From positions 1-7,022 of the forward strand of contig JAEZVR010000111.1 of the NCBI GenBank assembly GCA_023420715.1: DNA of 7,022 bases, written 5' to 3'. This DNA is from Bacillota bacterium. GTDB lineage: Bacteria; Bacillota; Clostridia; Saccharofermentanales; Fastidiosipilaceae. The notes under the pieces were generated by a model, which was not told the origin of the DNA, did no database searches, and saw nothing but the letters and a program-made list of their open reading frames with translations. Below, piece by piece: positions 6,001 to 7,022 of the stretch (position 1 is the first letter of the stretch; each line of letters starts with the position of its first letter). The position numbers and the translations under genes are program-made.

Positions 6001-7022
6001 TATCATCCAAATGGTGCAAGCGGAAATGATATTGCATATGACGATTTATTCAATAATGAACGTCATGAGGCCATCGCTAAACCAGAATCCTATGTTTATG
6101 AAGGTAAGACCTTCCTCGGTTGGAATCTAAAACCGGATGGCAGTGGCACGCATTATCAGCCAGGCGACAAATTCCTGGTCGATAAGGATAATCCTGAACA
6201 AAATAATCATCTGTATGCCATTTGGGGCAGTATTAAGGTGAAAAAAGAGGTTCTCAGAGTGGAATCTGCTGCGGGGGTACCCTATGCACAACCACGGGCA
6301 GAGCATGAAAATGACAAGATTTATTACACCTTAAAAGTGACAAACCCCAATGCATTTGATTTGCCATCCTTTACCTATTCGGATCAACTGTTAGGCATTC
6401 CGGAAACCTTGGTGAATGAAAAACTGACGAAAAATGGCGGATCCTATTCGCTGAATATTGCTACGCCTCATATTGTGACGGAAGCTGACCTTGATGCGGG
6501 GAAGGTAGACAATATTATTCAGGTCAGGGGGAATACGCCTTACAAGATCCCGATTCCGGGAGAAGATGACGAAACTGTTGTGACCAAACGCAAGCCGAAT
6601 CCAAAGGATATCACGATTAAAAAGACGGCTAGTCGTGTGACGGATAAGGATGGTCAGCCGCGACCAGATAAGAAGATCCATGCGGCAGGGGATAAGATCT
6701 ACTATAGCTTTACCTTTGAGAATATTGGAAAAGCGACCATTGAGTCTTATACATTGAATGATCCGGATTTGATCCCTGAGGTGATCACGATTACAGATCA
6801 TCCGCTTGCACCTAAGGGGAAGGGTGGGGCACATACCTATACTTACGAACATCCGACGCCGTATGTGGTGAATCAAACAGAGGTCAATGCGGGTAAATTT
6901 GATAATACCGCCTATACATCGATTCCCGATGCACCTATTCCGCCGGGCGAAAATCCGCCAAAGAGCGAAGAAAGCGTGCCGGTTGTGCCGAACAATTCGT
7001 ATAAGGTGGTCAAGAACACGGT
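3067..7022 (+). CDS. Giant secreted surface protein: B-repeats, MucBP-like and DUF11-like modules (3'-truncated)
   Basis: The frame is open from ATG 3067 to the window end, giving 1318 residues and no stop, so any C-terminal LPxTG anchor is out of view. Residues 1-29 are a signal peptide: basic start (FRKKTKK), hydrophobic core, and SFA/V cleavage. InlB/Listeria-Bacteroides-type B-repeats follow, recognised by a G/Y-W aromatic pair and a closing LYA-W/F motif: about 57-130 (FDYW, LYAKF), 137-207 (FDYW, LYAVY), 208-278 (FKHW, LYAVW). A MucBP-like module spans about 284-385 (YTVVNYLEN to YILKWKRK). Residues 386-735 are unassigned. B-repeats resume at 740-786 (FRGW, FYGKW), 840-881 (FRYW, LYPVW), 920-970 (FVGW) and 974-1055 (FLGW, LYAIW). 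DUF11/DUF7507-like domains cover about 1056-1160 and 1183-1290, each ending with a (D/N)AGK-(V/F)DN motif, and a third begins near 1312. The family role is a wall-displayed adhesin or stalk; the ligand is unknown. The only cysteine I see is C885. Confidence 0.9.
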   Translation, partial: MFRKKTKKAIAVFLLAFIMIAQTAVQSFAVDGSQQANNLSSAQTHVRKRRSILPNENTHTYSFYLEKAKTTLLDRQILRNGQTLQRIEIPKAEREVFDYWARVSDDSRFDFTDAPETVNSDDNIELYAKFSPGVLIRYFRKGDGNENYILHTTDLIPSGTQASSLWADALLGEKKVFDYWSDREDGDRFDFSKNLTEDQNLYAVYTTGVVLTPDPMGGTASVPVKATTRQTWGEIKGKIVSVTKQGYDFKHWSLTKNGPEIDDQHTFGDHKTLYAVWTPRHDTPYTVVNYLENPNDNGFSFAGSNLYKGTTDSVADLHLAEQKSRLNAALIRKSNGEIRDEAVQDYFLVDRADYDKTLTPENETKTIQGNGTTVYILKWKRKHFNARIKSAESAAFQSFLVRYKPITDPNHEDYDEALDPSSPDYNPESALSAAPLTKEEVLDELDLGEESQYVPEDLKLAQDTLQHLQDDGSLVMSFKWGENIDPVFRPMLDYHSAWVDIAGMPYRRSDLAQYGADFSDPVDVNKLPVKDWRWAYRYINKGETITSVPYMPFMPDTDGGDQEYTIENTAVSGYDRLIYRFLEVSPEEADLLRKQPQKENEGLARLQKGKLIAKDILTTASSGLGLTQVDIPNIKGFTAMTVKDLAPLKVSTLRDKSEVGNLWDLSEFKFDFDMRLSSLERRDDVLYHSNLLSMFLIAYTRNSYHIDWQTNDDSKEIRRSPAYLYETKLKEIGPLADYVVDKTVRKSDGFVFRGWYLDPSLSVPVDFENGFIDASDTIFYGKWTPPYVRVTFHRTGFHHEDPSDPVYGISFTQEYQKYSHLPQDLQTRVKENPDTFSNKPVEPDGTKVDFRYWYYIKNGQRLIFDLNQELDQDYDLYPVWAADFCDISFLPETGQDHKFTQRVDRDSWYRLLTYDRYRTLKPDAPAIPEGKIFVGWREITRGEQVDSGIFQEQQNERVRYSRVFRAVLRDKDPKIGFIYHPNGASGNDIAYDDLFNNERHEAIAKPESYVYEGKTFLGWNLKPDGSGTHYQPGDKFLVDKDNPEQNNHLYAIWGSIKVKKEVLRVESAAGVPYAQPRAEHENDKIYYTLKVTNPNAFDLPSFTYSDQLLGIPETLVNEKLTKNGGSYSLNIATPHIVTEADLDAGKVDNIIQVRGNTPYKIPIPGEDDETVVTKRKPNPKDITIKKTASRVTDKDGQPRPDKKIHAAGDKIYYSFTFENIGKATIESYTLNDPDLIPEVITITDHPLAPKGKGGAHTYTYEHPTPYVVNQTEVNAGKFDNTAYTSIPDAPIPPGENPPKSEESVPVVPNNSYKVVKNT
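3235..3687 (+). repeat. Two tandem 80-residue B-repeat units with a conserved DNA core
   Basis: The 15-base string GTTTTTGATTATTGG occurs at 3352-3366 and again at 3592-3606, exactly 240 bases (80 codons) apart. A second match, AGATTTGATTTT, occurs at the same offset in both units (3388-3399 and 3628-3639). At the protein level both read VFDYW, then RFDF nine residues on, then LYA. They are diverged internal duplications of one module, with unit limits approximate. Confidence 0.7.

Noticed and set aside
3067..7022. Antisense and alternate-frame ORFs inside the surface-protein gene (for example 4264-4551 -, 5156-5437 +, 6391-6876 -)
   Set aside because: They are shadows of a long frame with a signal peptide and recognisable domains; they lack ribosome binding sites and show no family motifs.
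1..7022. CRISPR array, insertion sequence or prophage genes
   Set aside because: No regularly spaced identical repeats with unique spacers, no transposase or integrase frame, and no tRNA gene was seen.

Overview
The window looks like a low-to-mid GC Gram-positive (Firmicutes-type) chromosome. This is inferred from a DUF3783 protein, consensus sigma-A promoters, a MatE-family exporter, and a very large secreted surface protein built from InlB/Listeria-Bacteroides-type B-repeats, a MucBP-like module and DUF11/DUF7507-like repeats. No mobile-element, phage or CRISPR genes are visible, and I cannot name the species.

Layout. (1) 1-486, +: 3' part of a DUF3783-domain gene that begins before the window. 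(2) 487-641: short intergenic stretch with a foldable element at 505-579 that has two competing pairings. (3) 642-1333, +: a stand-alone transcription unit with no convincing protein. It has a consensus promoter (TTGACA, 17-bp spacer, TATACT) and an intrinsic terminator at 1304-1333. Between them is about 620 nt that folds into many hairpins. Its first nine bases (677-685) pair perfectly with nine bases at 1288-1296, just before the terminator. This is the signature of a large, self-closed structured non-coding RNA in the size class of ROOL, OLE and GOLLD; ROOL is my best guess for class. (4) 1315-2649, -: a MatE-family multidrug/organic-cation exporter, convergent with the RNA gene and sharing its terminator. 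Its promoter places the transcript start on a GTG codon, suggesting a leaderless mRNA. (5) 2698-3066: 369-bp intergenic region with several dyads and hairpins, serving as divergent upstream region for the exporter and the surface-protein gene. (6) 3067-7022, +: the first 1318 residues of a giant secreted, presumably cell-wall-displayed, protein that runs off the end of the window.

The three protein genes do not form a pathway and are separately promoted. The main item of interest is the large RNA gene at 677-1333. Secondary items are the probable leaderless exporter mRNA, the structured leader region of the surface protein, and the roughly 350-residue unassigned segment inside that protein.
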